From assembly GCF_013055795.1 (NCBI RefSeq), contig NZ_JABETO010000024.1, forward strand, positions 37,201 to 101,200: a stretch of 64,000 nucleotides of DNA, read 5' to 3'. The notes below the pieces were generated by a model that saw nothing but the letters and a program-made list of their open reading frames with translations, made no database searches and was not told the origin of the DNA. The translations under genes and the position numbers were made by a program. Of this stretch, positions 1 to 8,114 are shown piece after piece (positions within the stretch are counted from its first letter, which is position 1; the number at the start of each line of letters is the position of its first letter). This stretch comes from Streptomyces sp. I05A-00742. GTDB lineage: Bacteria; Actinomycetota; Actinomycetes; Streptomycetales; Streptomycetaceae.

Positions 1-688
1 CGGTCACCGCCTGCACCACATCGGGGCCGGTGATGAACATCTGGGAGGTGCCGCGCACCATGAAGACGAAGTCGGTGAGGGCGGGCGAGTAGGCGGCGCC
101 GCCGGCGCAGGGGCCGAGGATCACGCTGATCTGCGGAAGGACACCGGAGTTGCGCACGTTGCGCTGGAAGATGCCACCGTAGCCCGCCAGCGCGCTGACG
201 CCCTCCTGGATGCGGGCGCCCGCCCCGTCGCAGAGCCCGACCACCGGCGCACCGGCCGCCTCGGCCAGGTCCATCAGCTTGTGGATCTTCTCGGCGTGCG
301 CCTCGCCCAGCGCCCCGCCGAAGATGCGGAAGTCGTGCGCGTAGACGAACACCGTCCGGCCGTGCACCTTGCCCCAGCCGGTGACCACACCATCGGTGTG
401 CGGGCGTTTGAACTCCAGGCCGAAGCCGCTCGCCCGGTGCCTGCGGAACGGCTCCACCTCCGTGAAGGTGCCCTCGTCGAAGAGCAGCTCGATGCGGCGG
501 CGCACCGTCAGCTTGCCCTTGGCGAGCTGCGCTTCCGTGGCACGGGCGTCGGGGCCCTGGAGGACGGATTCCCTGAGCGCGGCCAGTTCCGCCACGCGGT
601 CGCTCGTACGGGCCGCGGGGGGCGGGCCGGCGGCCGTGCCGTCGTCCTGTGCCGTGCGGTCCAGGGGCATTTCCTGGGTGATGCTCAT
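1..688 (-). CDS. Acyl-CoA carboxylase carboxyltransferase (beta) subunit, partial
   Basis: The gene is cut by the window edge; about 229 N-terminal residues are visible. It reads as an AccD/PccB-type carboxyltransferase: the N-terminal segment ends in KLTVRRRIELLFDEGTF, followed by the substrate-binding motifs VYAHDFRIFGGALGE, GLCDGAGARIQEG and LGPCAGGAAYSPAL. The ATG at 686-688 begins MSITQEMPLD. In type II polyketide clusters such subunits supply malonyl-CoA from acetyl-CoA, which is the inferred role. It is transcribed away from the cyclase gene at 966, and a SARP-type promoter box lies at 776-807. Acetyl- versus propionyl-CoA specificity cannot be read from this fragment. Confidence 0.9.
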   Translation of the reverse strand, partial: MSITQEMPLDRTAQDDGTAAGPPPAARTSDRVAELAALRESVLQGPDARATEAQLAKGKLTVRRRIELLFDEGTFTEVEPFRRHRASGFGLEFKRPHTDGVVTGWGKVHGRTVFVYAHDFRIFGGALGEAHAEKIHKLMDLAEAAGAPVVGLCDGAGARIQEGVSALAGYGGIFQRNVRNSGVLPQISVILGPCAGGAAYSPALTDFVFMVRGTSQMFITGPDVVQAVT

Positions 689-775
689 CGCGCGTGGACG
701 CCCTTCGTGTGATGCGGCCCCCGGTGGTCCGGTTCGCGACGCGTTCCGGGGGACGTGCTCGGACCTTCCGGGTCG

Positions 776-807
776 AGCCTGCGGCGGGCCGCTCAAAGCG
801 GACTCGA
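776..807 (-). promoter_or_regulatory. SARP-type promoter box for the carboxylase gene
   Basis: Read on the minus strand: TCGAGTC, 4 bp, TTGAGCG, 8 bp, CAGGCT. The heptamers are 11 bp apart, one helical turn, and the -10-like CAGGCT starts exactly 8 bp after the second heptamer. This is the layout known for ActII-ORF4/DnrI/AfsR-family activators. The same geometry recurs at six other promoters of this cluster. Confidence 0.75.
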
Positions 808-895
808 AATTCCCTCGATCTCGAAATGCGGCGTCCGCAGCCAAAGCCGGGTGCGGTCACGGGTCGCCCGCCCTTGAGCCGGGCTCCGGGTGCTT

Positions 896-927
896 TCCAG
901 GGCGGCTCCAGGGGAATTCACCAGGAT
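896..927 (+). promoter_or_regulatory. SARP-type promoter box for the first aromatase/cyclase
   Basis: TCCAGGG, 4 bp, TCCAGGG, 8 bp, CAGGAT. The two heptamers are identical and 11 bp apart. The -10-like element at 922-927 would start a transcript about 30 nt before the TTG start at 966. An alternative weaker pair (TCGAAAT/TCGATCT) lies at 804-821 but has no good -10 at 8 bp. Confidence 0.7.
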
Positions 928-965
928 TCCGGTGGTCGATTCGCCCTCGGAAAGGACGGAACACC

Positions 966-1883
966 TTGTCCGCACAGCCGCCCGAGCATCACGTCGAACA
1001 CGAGGTCACCGTACGCGTACCGGCCGCCGCGGCCTTCTCGGCCGTCGAGAACGTCCTGGACTGGCCGGTCCTCCTGCCGCCCATGGTCCATGTCGAACCC
1101 ATAGGGACAGGCGGGTCCGACGGGCCCGACCGGATCAAGGTCTGGGCTTCCGCGGGCGGCGACATCAAGACCTGGACCACCGGCCGTGCCGTGGACCACC
1201 GCCTGCTGCGCGTGACGTTCGTCCAGGAGGCGTCGCCGCCGCCGCTGGCGGCGATGTCCAGCGAGTGGAGCGTCGAGCCCCGGGGCGAGCGGGAGTGCGC
1301 GGTCCGCATCCGGCACCGGTTCCGGCTGCCGACGGGCATGGACGAGCGGCTCGCCCCGCTCCGTACGGCGATGAGCGACAACACCGCCGCCGAACTGCGC
1401 GCGCTGAAAGGTGTGTTGGAGCGACGCGACACCGCTGACACGGTCCGGTGGGAGGAGTCGGCGCGGGTGCGCGGTGGAGTGGCGGAGGCGTACGCGTTCC
1501 TCCGCGCGCCGCGGGAGTGGCCGGGGCGTGTGGCGGGTGTGGCGGACGTGACGCTCACCGAGCCGGCGCCGGACGTGCAGATCGTCGCGACCAACGACAG
1601 CGCGGCGGGCCAGGAGCCCCGGACGGCCTGTGTGCGGGTGCTCCTCCCGGACGCGCGCCTCGTCTTCAAGAGCCTCGCACCCGGGCCCGGACTGACCGCA
1701 CACACCGGTGAGTGGCGGCTCGAACCCGCGGACGACGGCACGACGACGGTCGTCTGCCGCCATACGGCCGTGCTCACCCCGGACGCGGTGGCAGCCGGGC
1801 GGCGGGACGAGGTCCTGGCGGAGGCCGGCGGGGCGAGCCGGGCGCTCCTGGGCGCGCTGGGGAGCGGCGTGCGGGTAGCGTGA
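966..1883 (+). CDS. Didomain aromatase/cyclase (SRPBCC fold), copy 1
   Basis: 305 residues with two tandem SRPBCC/START-like polyketide cyclase domains (about residues 8-145 and 160-300). Each repeats the family pattern: an entry such as VLDWPVLLPPMVHVE, then IKVWASAGGDIKTWTT, then RHRF. Didomain enzymes of this kind (ActVII/GrisIV type) fold and aromatise the first ring of KR-reduced chains. The start chosen is TTG at 966, because GGAAAGGACGGA sits just upstream and homology begins immediately; the frame is open much further upstream without coding character. A second didomain enzyme is at 6516. Two such proteins in one cluster may divide first- and later-ring chemistry; that division is inferred. 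Confidence 0.88.
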   Translation: MSAQPPEHHVEHEVTVRVPAAAAFSAVENVLDWPVLLPPMVHVEPIGTGGSDGPDRIKVWASAGGDIKTWTTGRAVDHRLLRVTFVQEASPPPLAAMSSEWSVEPRGERECAVRIRHRFRLPTGMDERLAPLRTAMSDNTAAELRALKGVLERRDTADTVRWEESARVRGGVAEAYAFLRAPREWPGRVAGVADVTLTEPAPDVQIVATNDSAAGQEPRTACVRVLLPDARLVFKSLAPGPGLTAHTGEWRLEPADDGTTTVVCRHTAVLTPDAVAAGRRDEVLAEAGGASRALLGALGSGVRVA

Positions 1884-1896
1884 ACAGCCCATGCGT

Positions 1897-1930
1897 GAAC
1901 AGCCCCCTCCCCCTGCGGAAGGGGCTGTTC
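1897..1930. terminator. Hairpin between convergent genes
   Basis: GAACAGCCCC (1897-1906) pairs perfectly with GGGGCTGTTC (1921-1930). A further GGGGCTGTTC copy follows at 1943-1952. It lies between the convergent cyclase (ends 1883) and SDR (ends 1992) genes and could serve both strands, though no long T-run follows. Confidence 0.5.
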
Positions 1931-1952
1931 TCCCCTGCGGAAGGGGCTGTTC

Positions 1953-2000
1953 ACATGGGCCGGAACTCACATGGCCCGGAACTCACATGGGCTAGAACGC
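1953..2000. repeat. 16-bp tandem repeat, three imperfect copies
   Basis: ACATGGGCCGGAACTC is repeated at 1953, 1969 and, diverged, at 1985. The last copy runs into the stop codon of the minus-strand SDR. No function is evident; slippage is the likely origin. Confidence 0.6.
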
Positions 2001-2840
2001 CACCGCCGCCGCCCCGTCCACCGGCAGGACCGCCCCCGTCGTGAAGCCCGCCTCCGGGCGGGACAGCGCGACGATCCACCAGGCGATCTCCTCCGGGCGC
2101 CCGATCCGCCCCAGCGGCACCCGTGCGCGCTGGGCCGCGCGCAGTTCGGCGATCCGGTCGGCGGACAGCCCGGAGTTCTCGGCGATCTCGGTGTCGACAG
2201 GGCCCGGGGCCACGCCCACCACGCGGACGCCGTCGGCGGCCAGTTCGACCGCCCAGGTGCGGGTCAGGAAGTCCAGCCCCGCCTTGGTGGCCCCGTACAC
2301 GGAGTTCGCGGGCCAGCCGCGCACGGCGCCGGCCGTGGACACGTTGACGACGGTGCCACGGGCGCGCCGCAGCGGTTCCAGGCAGGACTGGGTGAGGCGC
2401 AGCGGTGCGAGCAGGTTCGTCTCGATCTGGCGGCGCGCCTGTTCCTCGTCGATCCGGCCCAGCGGGGCCCTGACGACCAGGGCGGCGTTGTTGACCAGCA
2501 CGTCGATGGCGCCGAACCGGTCGAGCGCGGCGGCGGCCACGGCGTCCGGGGCGTCGGGGGCGGTGAGGTCGGCGACGCAGGGGTGGATGTCCGGCCGGTC
2601 CGCCGCGGTGGCTTCCAGCCGGTCCCGCTGCCGGCCGACGGCCAGGACGCGGGCCCCGGCGTCGGCGAAGGCGTGGGCCGTGGCCCGGCCGATGCCCGTC
2701 CCGGCGCCGGTGACGACCACGACGGGGCCGCTCGGTGACGTCCACCCGCCGGGGGCGTCCGGCAGGGCGGAGGTGTCTGACAGGGCGGAGGGTGCGGCGG
2801 GCGGCGCCCCGGGCGCTCCCTGTGACGGTTCCTGCGGCAT
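1992..2840 (-). CDS. Short-chain dehydrogenase/reductase
   Basis: 282 residues, classical SDR: a glycine motif TGAGTGIGRATA after a proline- and serine-rich N-terminal extension of about 35 residues, then NNAALVV, catalytic Ser in VVNVSTAGA, and Tyr/Lys in VYGATKAG. The C-terminus LPVDGAAAV resembles FabG-type enzymes. The ATG at 2838-2840 has GAGGAGAT upstream. It is transcribed alone on the minus strand from its own SARP-type box at 2956-2987, so it is probably a tailoring ketoreductase of the polyketide pathway. Its substrate is unknown. The extension before the Rossmann fold is unusual for the family. Confidence 0.85.
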   Translation of the reverse strand: MPQEPSQGAPGAPPAAPSALSDTSALPDAPGGWTSPSGPVVVVTGAGTGIGRATAHAFADAGARVLAVGRQRDRLEATAADRPDIHPCVADLTAPDAPDAVAAAALDRFGAIDVLVNNAALVVRAPLGRIDEEQARRQIETNLLAPLRLTQSCLEPLRRARGTVVNVSTAGAVRGWPANSVYGATKAGLDFLTRTWAVELAADGVRVVGVAPGPVDTEIAENSGLSADRIAELRAAQRARVPLGRIGRPEEIAWWIVALSRPEAGFTTGAVLPVDGAAAVAF

Positions 2841-2955
2841 GCGGCATCTCCTCGGCCGGTCTGTGGACGGGTCGGTGGGTCCAGTGGGTCGTGGGCCCGG
2901 TGGGTCGTCGGTCCGGCGGGTCATGGGTCGCTCGACTGCTGGACGCGACGCCACC

Positions 2956-2987
2956 AGGCTGGGCGGAATTTCTCGACGCCCGGTCGA
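2956..2987 (-). promoter_or_regulatory. SARP-type promoter box for the minus-strand SDR
   Basis: Minus strand: TCGACCG, 4 bp, TCGAGAA, 8 bp, CAGCCT. Spacing is identical to the other boxes (11 bp heptamer period, 8 bp to the -10). The predicted transcript starts near 2949, giving a leader of about 110 nt. Confidence 0.72.
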
Positions 2988-3106
2988 GATTCGCTGGAGA
3001 CGGCCGACGGGTTCGTGGGAGACGGCCGAGGGAGTTCGTAGGAGACGACCGGTCACCATTCCCGGAGCCACTCGGCCCGCAATTCCCCGAAAAGGCAATC
3101 CCCCCT

Positions 3107-3149
3107 TCGAACCGCGCTCTAGTTCCTCTCTAGCCGCTGTCACCAGTCT
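3107..3149 (+). promoter_or_regulatory. SARP-type promoter box for the 3255-8019 operon
   Basis: Three in-phase heptamers on an 11-bp period, TCGAACC (3107), TCTAGTT (3118) and TCTAGCC (3129), then 8 bp and CAGTCT (3144-3149). The intervening 250 bp before the first gene at 3255 holds no obvious ORF. Confidence 0.72.
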
Positions 3150-3254
3150 CGTTCCCGGCCGCCCCGAGCCCCCGGAACAGCCGGCGGAAAAGGCGGGCGG
3201 ACATCGCCGACCATTTCCCCTTCCCCTTCCCCCGAGGATTCGAGGAGCAGTCCC

Positions 3255-3758
3255 ATGGCCGTTTCCCACACCGCCGTGGCCGGTGCCGCGGGAACCTCGG
3301 TGCCCGCCGAGGTGTACCTGGCCGTCCAGCGGTTCTACGCGCACCAGATGTTCCTGCTGGACGAGGGGCGCGTCGAGGAGTGGACGGACACCTTCACCGA
3401 GGACGGGGTCTACCGGTCCAACTCCCTCCCGGCGCCCGTGCGGGGGCGGCGGACCATCTGTGCGGAGACCCTCGTCAACTACGAGAAGCGGGTGAGCGCC
3501 GGCGTGGTGCACCGCCACGTCGTGACGATGCTCTCGGTGACGCCGGGGCCGGACGCCGGCACGTACCTCGCCCGCTCGTACGTCCTGGTCGTCTCGACGC
3601 CGCGCGGCGAGCAGTCGCAGGCGTGGGCGCAGACGGTCTGCCAGGACGTGCTGGAGCGCCGCGCGGACGGGGCCGGGGACGAGGACGGATGGCTGGTGCG
3701 GGAGCGCAGCGTCCACCTGGACCGGCTGGGGCCCTCGCTCCCGCCGCCCGGTGCCTGA
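3255..3758 (+). CDS. SnoaL-like (NTF2-fold) polyketide biosynthesis protein 1
   Basis: 167 residues. The NTF2/SnoaL-like core starts near residue 17 with a helix ending RFYAHQMFLLDEG, then DTFTEDGVYRSN and PVRGRRTI, which match the two paralogues at 7567 and 12969. Family members act as cyclases, oxygenase partners or dehydratases in aromatic polyketide clusters, so the exact reaction cannot be assigned. The ATG at 3255 follows GAGGAGCAGTCCC. It is the first gene of an operon of six (3255-8019). The C-terminal tail is longer than in the other two copies. Confidence 0.82.
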   Translation: MAVSHTAVAGAAGTSVPAEVYLAVQRFYAHQMFLLDEGRVEEWTDTFTEDGVYRSNSLPAPVRGRRTICAETLVNYEKRVSAGVVHRHVVTMLSVTPGPDAGTYLARSYVLVVSTPRGEQSQAWAQTVCQDVLERRADGAGDEDGWLVRERSVHLDRLGPSLPPPGA

Positions 3759-3801
3759 TCTCCCCGATACCTCAAGGCCGAGCGAAGGACGGAATCCGCA
3801 C

Positions 3802-4734
3802 ATGCAACCAACAAGCCGGACGGCAGTGGCGGCGGTGGCGGCAGAGGTGGTCGAGGTCGCCGACGGCGTCCACGCCTACCTCCAGCCGGACGGCGGCTGG
3901 TGCCTCAACAACGCGGGGTTCGTGGTGGGGTCCGGGGCCGTCACGGTCATCGACACCGCCGCCTCGGAGGCCCGGGCCCACGCCCTGCGCGAGGCGGTCG
4001 CGGCGGTGACGCCGACGCCCGTCCGGACGGTGGTCAACACCCACAGCCACGGCGACCACACCTTCGGCAACTTCGTGTTCCCGGAGGCCGAGGTCCTCTC
4101 CCACGACATCGGCCGCGTGGAGGTGATCGAGGCCGGTCTCACGCTCCAGGGCCTGTGGCCGGACGCCGACTGGGGCGAGGTCACGCTCCGCCCGCCGACG
4201 GCGACGTTCACCGACCGGCTCACCCTGCACCGGGGCGACACCCGGCTGGAGCTGCTCCACCTCGGTCCCGCGCACACGGTGAACGACGTCGTGGTGTGGC
4301 TGCCGGCGGAACGGGTGCTGTTCGCGGGCGACATCGCGATGTCGGGCGTCACCCCGTTCGTCCTCATGGGATCGGTCAGCGGTTCGCTGGCCGTCCTGGA
4401 GGAGCTGGCCGGGCTCGGGGCGCGGACCGTGGTGTGCGGTCACGGCCCGCTGGCCGGCCCGGAGGTACTGGAGGACAACGCGCGGTACCTGCGCTGGCTC
4501 CAGGAGACGGCGGCCGGGGCGCGGCGGGCGGGGCTCACCCCGCTGGAGGCGGCACGCGAGGCGGACCTGGGCGAGTTCGCCGGTCTCATCGACGCGGAAC
4601 GCCTGCTGGGCAATCTGCACCGCGCCTACGCGGAGGACGCCGGGGCGGCGCCGGGCGCCCGGCTGGACGTCGTCGCCGTCTTCGAGGAGATGGTCACGTT
4701 CAACGGCGGCCGGCTGCCTGCCTGCCGCATCTGA
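3802..4734 (+). CDS. MBL-fold polyketide cyclase/hydrolase, ActIV-like
   Basis: 310 residues with the metallo-beta-lactamase fold. The zinc motif is NTHSHGDHTFGN, with a second-shell HLGPAHTVND and VLFAGDIAMSG, and a late VVCGHGPLAGPE. The ATG at 3802 is preceded by GAAGGACGGA. In the actinorhodin cluster the MBL protein ActIV acts as second-ring cyclase/thioesterase; by context (next to KR and aromatase genes) this is the likely role here. It follows the SnoaL-like gene by 43 bp. A generic hydrolase is the alternative. Confidence 0.82.
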   Translation: MQPTSRTAVAAVAAEVVEVADGVHAYLQPDGGWCLNNAGFVVGSGAVTVIDTAASEARAHALREAVAAVTPTPVRTVVNTHSHGDHTFGNFVFPEAEVLSHDIGRVEVIEAGLTLQGLWPDADWGEVTLRPPTATFTDRLTLHRGDTRLELLHLGPAHTVNDVVVWLPAERVLFAGDIAMSGVTPFVLMGSVSGSLAVLEELAGLGARTVVCGHGPLAGPEVLEDNARYLRWLQETAAGARRAGLTPLEAAREADLGEFAGLIDAERLLGNLHRAYAEDAGAAPGARLDVVAVFEEMVTFNGGRLPACRI

Positions 4735-4802
4735 GACCACCACACGCGGCACACACAGCACACGCGACACCTGCGACACCCACGAGAGAGGACCGGACTT
4801 CA

Positions 4803-5540
4803 GTGAAGCTTCAGGGAAAGACGGCCGTCGTCACCGGTGGCAGCCGGGGGCTCGGCCGGCGGATCGCGGAGGCGTTCCTCGCGCAGGGCGCCCGGGTGGT
4901 GCTCGCGGCGCGGAGCGCGGAGCCGGCCAAGGACCTCCTGGAGGCGGCCGGGGACCGGGCGGTCTTCCAGGCCGTGGACGTACGGGACGCGGCCTCGGCC
5001 GAGGAGCTGATGGCCACCGCCGCCCGGCACTTCGGCGGGCTGGACATCGTCGTGGCCAACGCCGGGGTCAGCCGCCCGGGTCCGGTCGCGGGGCTGAGCC
5101 CCGAGGACTGGCGGGAGACGGTCTCCACCAACCTCGACGGCACCTTCCACTGTGTGCGGGCGGCCGTCCCGTACCTGGAGCGCAGCCGCGCCGGCCGGCT
5201 GATCACCCTGTCCTCCGCGCTGGCCACCCGGGTGACCCCGGGCGCGTCCGCCTACTGCGCGACGAAGGCGGCCGTCGAGACCTTCACCCGGGTGAGCGCC
5301 GTGGAGCTGGCGCCGCGCGGCATCACCGTCAACTGCCTCTGCCCGGGCTTCATCGACGAGGGCATGGGCAAGGAGCTCGCCGCCAACGAGGTGGTCTGGG
5401 GGAAGTACGCACCCAAGGTGTCGCTGGGGCGCATGGGACGGCCGGAGGAGGTGGCCGAGGCGGCGGTGTTCCTGGCGGGCGAGGACAGCGGCTACATCAA
5501 CGGCCATGTGCTGGAGGTCAACGGCGGCCTGTCCTGGTGA
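4803..5540 (+). CDS. SDR family oxidoreductase (FabG-like)
   Basis: 245 residues. Cofactor motif TGGSRGLGRRIA, acidic/NAD region VDVRD, NAG motif VANAGVSRPG, catalytic Ser in LITLSSALA and YCATK. The C-terminus HVLEVNGGLSW is standard for FabG-type SDRs. The GTG start at 4803 is used because GAGAGAGGAC lies just upstream. It sits between the MBL gene and the ActIII-like KR and is probably a second, tailoring ketoreductase. Substrate unknown. Confidence 0.85.
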   Translation: MKLQGKTAVVTGGSRGLGRRIAEAFLAQGARVVLAARSAEPAKDLLEAAGDRAVFQAVDVRDAASAEELMATAARHFGGLDIVVANAGVSRPGPVAGLSPEDWRETVSTNLDGTFHCVRAAVPYLERSRAGRLITLSSALATRVTPGASAYCATKAAVETFTRVSAVELAPRGITVNCLCPGFIDEGMGKELAANEVVWGKYAPKVSLGRMGRPEEVAEAAVFLAGEDSGYINGHVLEVNGGLSW

Positions 5541-5610
5541 CGGGAGCGGCCACCCACAGACGGAACCAGAAGCGGAAGCGGAACCGCAACCACCACCGAC
5601 GAGGAGAGAC

Positions 5611-6393
5611 ATGCTGAAGGACCATCCCGTGGCCCTGGTCACCGGGGCGACATGCGGCATCGGCCTGGCCGTGACGCGCACCCTCGCCCGCGCCGGCGCC
5701 CGGGTGTTCGTGTGCGCCAGGAACGAGGACAACCTCGCCGCCGCGGTCAAGGAGCTGCGCGACGAGGGGTTCGACGTGGACGGCACCACCGCCGACGTGC
5801 GCTCCCCCGAGGACGTGCGCCGCTTCGTCCGGAGCGCGGTGGAGCGGTACGGACCGGTGGACATCCTGGTCAACAACGCGGGACGGAGCGGCGGCGGAGT
5901 GACCGCCGAGATCGCGGACGAGCTGTGGGACGACGTGGTCGCCACCAACCTCACCAGCGTCTTCCGGGTCACCCGGGAGGTGCTGACCACCGGCGGCATG
6001 CGGGAGCGGAAGAGCGGCCGGATCATCAACATCGCCTCCACCGCGGGCAAGCAGGGTGTGGTGCTCGGCGCCCCCTACTCGGCGTCCAAGCACGGCGTCG
6101 TCGGCTTCACCAAGGCGCTCGGCAACGAGCTGGCCCCCACGGGGATCACGGTCAACGCGGTCTGCCCCGGCTATGTGGAGACGCCGATGGCTGCCCGGGT
6201 CCGGCAGGGGTACGCGGCGGCCTGGGACCTGCCCGAGGAGGAGGTGCTCCGGCGCTTCCAGGCGAAGATCCCGCTCGGCCGGTACTCCACCCCCGAGGAG
6301 GTGGCCGGGCTGGTGGGCTACCTCGCGTCGGAGACCGCCGCGTCGATCACCGCCCAGGCGCTCAACGTCTGCGGCGGCCTGGGCAACTTCTGA
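5611..6393 (+). CDS. Type II PKS ketoreductase, ActIII-like
   Basis: 260 residues. Motifs match the aromatic PKS C9-ketoreductases: TGATCGIGLAVTRTLA, NNAGRSGGG, catalytic Ser in IINIASTAGKQG, and APYSASKHGV with Tyr and Lys. The C-terminal stretch ends ALNVCGGLGNF, the hallmark ending of ActIII homologues. It would reduce the nascent poly-beta-ketone, normally at C9, before first-ring aromatisation. The ATG at 5611 has GAGGAGAG upstream. One residue is worth noting: Cys where ActIII has Ser in TGATSGIG. The stop codon lies inside a 15-bp tandem repeat. Confidence 0.93.
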   Translation: MLKDHPVALVTGATCGIGLAVTRTLARAGARVFVCARNEDNLAAAVKELRDEGFDVDGTTADVRSPEDVRRFVRSAVERYGPVDILVNNAGRSGGGVTAEIADELWDDVVATNLTSVFRVTREVLTTGGMRERKSGRIINIASTAGKQGVVLGAPYSASKHGVVGFTKALGNELAPTGITVNAVCPGYVETPMAARVRQGYAAAWDLPEEEVLRRFQAKIPLGRYSTPEEVAGLVGYLASETAASITAQALNVCGGLGNF

Positions 6394-6455
6394 TCCGCCC
6401 CCCACTGATCCGACCCCCACTGATCCCGCCCCCACTGATCCGACCCCTACTGATC
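6391..6455 (+). repeat. 15-bp tandem repeat with a stop codon in every unit
   Basis: Four units of about TGATCCGACCCCCAC begin at 6391, 6406, 6421 and 6436, with a partial fifth at 6451. The unit length is a multiple of three, so each brings another TGA in the KR reading frame. It fills most of the gap to the next gene. Confidence 0.8.
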
Positions 6456-6515
6456 ACCACCACGGCCCGCTCCGGCACGCACGCCGGAGGACCCGGGCAG
6501 GAGCGAGGGAGACCC

Positions 6516-7463
6516 ATGGCAGACCCGCAGACGCGGCGCACCACCCACCGGATCGAGGTCGCGGCCCCCGCGGAGGCCGTCTACGGCCTGGTGGCCGACG
6601 TGGAGAGCTGGCCGCGGGTGTTCCCGCCCACGGTCCACGTGGAGCACCTGGAACGCGACGGGAACCAGGAGCGGATCCGGATCTGGGCGACCGCCAACGG
6701 CGAGATCAAGACCTGGACCTCGCGCCGGCGGCTCGACCCGGCGGCGCGCCGCGTGGAGTTCCGCCAGGAGGTCTCGCAGCCGCCGGTGGCCGCGATGGGC
6801 GGGGCCTGGGTGATCGAGGCGATCGGCCCCGGCCGGACGCGGGTGGTGCTGGAGCACGACTACGCGGCGGTGGGCGACGACCCGGACAACGTCGCCTGGA
6901 TCGAGGCGGCCATCGACCGCAACAGCGAGGCGGAGCTGGCGGCGCTCCGTGCCACCGCCGAACAGGAGGGTGCGCGCGACGAGTTGCTGCTCTCCTTCGA
7001 CGACACCCTCCAGGTCGCCGCTTCGGCCAAGGACGTGTACGCGTTCCTGTACGACGCGCGCCGGTGGGAGGAGCGGCTGCCGCACGTGGCCCGGGTGGAC
7101 CTGCGGGAGGACGTCCCGGACCTCCAGGTCCTGGAGATGGACACCCGCACCAAGGACGGTTCGACGCACACGACCAGGTCGGTGCGGGTCTGCTTCCCGC
7201 ACACCCTGATCGCCTACAAGCAGCAGGTGGTCCCGGCGCTGATGAGCGCGCACACCGGGTACTGGCTGCTGGAGGAGACGGACGGCGGGGTGCGCCTGAC
7301 GTCGCACCACACGGTCGTGCTCCGGCGCGAGAACATCCCCGCCGTGCTCGGCGAGGCGGCCACGGTCGCCGACGCCCGCGCGTACGTCCGTACCGCGCTG
7401 AGCGGCAACAGCACGGCCACCATGCGCCTCGCCCAGGAGTACGCCGAGGGGCGCGCCGCATAG
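6516..7463 (+). CDS. Didomain aromatase/cyclase (ActVII-like), copy 2
   Basis: 315 residues with two SRPBCC domains (about 5-145 and 160-310). Hallmarks of first-ring aromatases: WPRVFPPTVHVEHL, RIWATANGEIKTWTS, RQEVSQPPVAAMGG in domain 1, and MSAHTGYWLLEE in domain 2. The length and order fit ActVII-type bifunctional aromatase/cyclases. The ATG at 6516 follows GAGCGAGGGAG. It lies directly after the ActIII-like KR, as in several reduced aromatic clusters, and is the better candidate for C9-reduced first-ring aromatase than copy 1 at 966. Confidence 0.9.
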   Translation: MADPQTRRTTHRIEVAAPAEAVYGLVADVESWPRVFPPTVHVEHLERDGNQERIRIWATANGEIKTWTSRRRLDPAARRVEFRQEVSQPPVAAMGGAWVIEAIGPGRTRVVLEHDYAAVGDDPDNVAWIEAAIDRNSEAELAALRATAEQEGARDELLLSFDDTLQVAASAKDVYAFLYDARRWEERLPHVARVDLREDVPDLQVLEMDTRTKDGSTHTTRSVRVCFPHTLIAYKQQVVPALMSAHTGYWLLEETDGGVRLTSHHTVVLRRENIPAVLGEAATVADARAYVRTALSGNSTATMRLAQEYAEGRAA

Positions 7464-7566
7464 CCGGACGGGACGCGGACGACCTGCCCGAGAACGTGAG
7501 AAGGAACGCGGCCCCGAGGACGACAGCAGGTCCTCGGGGCCCCGGAACGAACCGAGGAGAAGCACC

Positions 7567-8019
7567 GTGACGCAACCGGCCGTGACCGCCCCCGCCCCCA
7601 CCCCCGTCTCCGGGGCCGACTACCAGGAGATCCAGCACTTCTACGCCCGGCAGATGCGCCTGCTCGACCTGGGCGAGGCCGAGGCGTGGGCGGAGACGTT
7701 CACCGAGGACGGGGTCTTCGAGCAGAACGTCAGCCCGCAACCGGTGCGCGGGCGCGCCGCGATCGCGACGGGCATGCGCGCGGGCCTGGACCGGCTGGCC
7801 GGCACCGGGCTGGTGCGCCGGCACTGGATCGGCATGGTGGCGGCCGACGTCCACGAGGACGGGACGGTGCGCAGCCATTACTACGCGACCGTCTTCGAGA
7901 CGACCAAGGGGGGCACCCCGCAGGTGCATCTGAGCACCACCGCCGAGGACGTCCTGGTGCGGCGGGACGGCGGCGGGTGGCTGGTCGCGCACCGGACAGT
8001 GCGGCACGACGGGGTCTGA
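7567..8019 (+). CDS. SnoaL-like (NTF2-fold) polyketide biosynthesis protein 2
   Basis: 150 residues. The core QHFYARQMRLLDLGEAEAW, ETFTEDGVFEQN and PVRGRAAIATG aligns with the copies at 3255 and 12969 throughout. The GTG start at 7567 follows CGAGGAGAAGCACC. It is the last gene of the 3255-8019 operon, followed by a strong terminator. The three copies sit in three parts of the cluster, pointing to internal duplication with possible subfunctionalisation. Exact chemistry unknown. Confidence 0.82.
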   Translation: MTQPAVTAPAPTPVSGADYQEIQHFYARQMRLLDLGEAEAWAETFTEDGVFEQNVSPQPVRGRAAIATGMRAGLDRLAGTGLVRRHWIGMVAADVHEDGTVRSHYYATVFETTKGGTPQVHLSTTAEDVLVRRDGGGWLVAHRTVRHDGV

Positions 8020-8035
8020 CCGCGGGAACGCGGCG

Positions 8036-8084
8036 ACGGCCGGCCCGCCCGGGGGACGCTCCCCCGGGCGGGCCGGCCGTTTTT
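8036..8084 (+). terminator. Strong rho-independent terminator
   Basis: A 20-bp perfect stem (8036-8055 with 8061-8080), loop ACGCT-like, then a run of T (8080-8084). It ends the first + operon and lies between convergent genes, so it may also serve the minus-strand ABM gene at 8115. Confidence 0.9.
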
Positions 8085-8114
8085 CCGCACCCGTCCACGT
8101 CGCCGCCGACGCCG

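Noticed and set aside
804..821. TCGAAAT/TCGATCT pair as a second SARP box for the first cyclase
   Set aside because: The 11-bp period is right but no -10-like hexamer lies 8 bp downstream; the box at 896-927 fits fully.
2841..3803. Upstream extension of the minus-strand SDR frame
   Set aside because: High-GC open frame without coding character that runs through a promoter region and opposite the SnoaL-like gene; the ATG at 2840 has a ribosome site.
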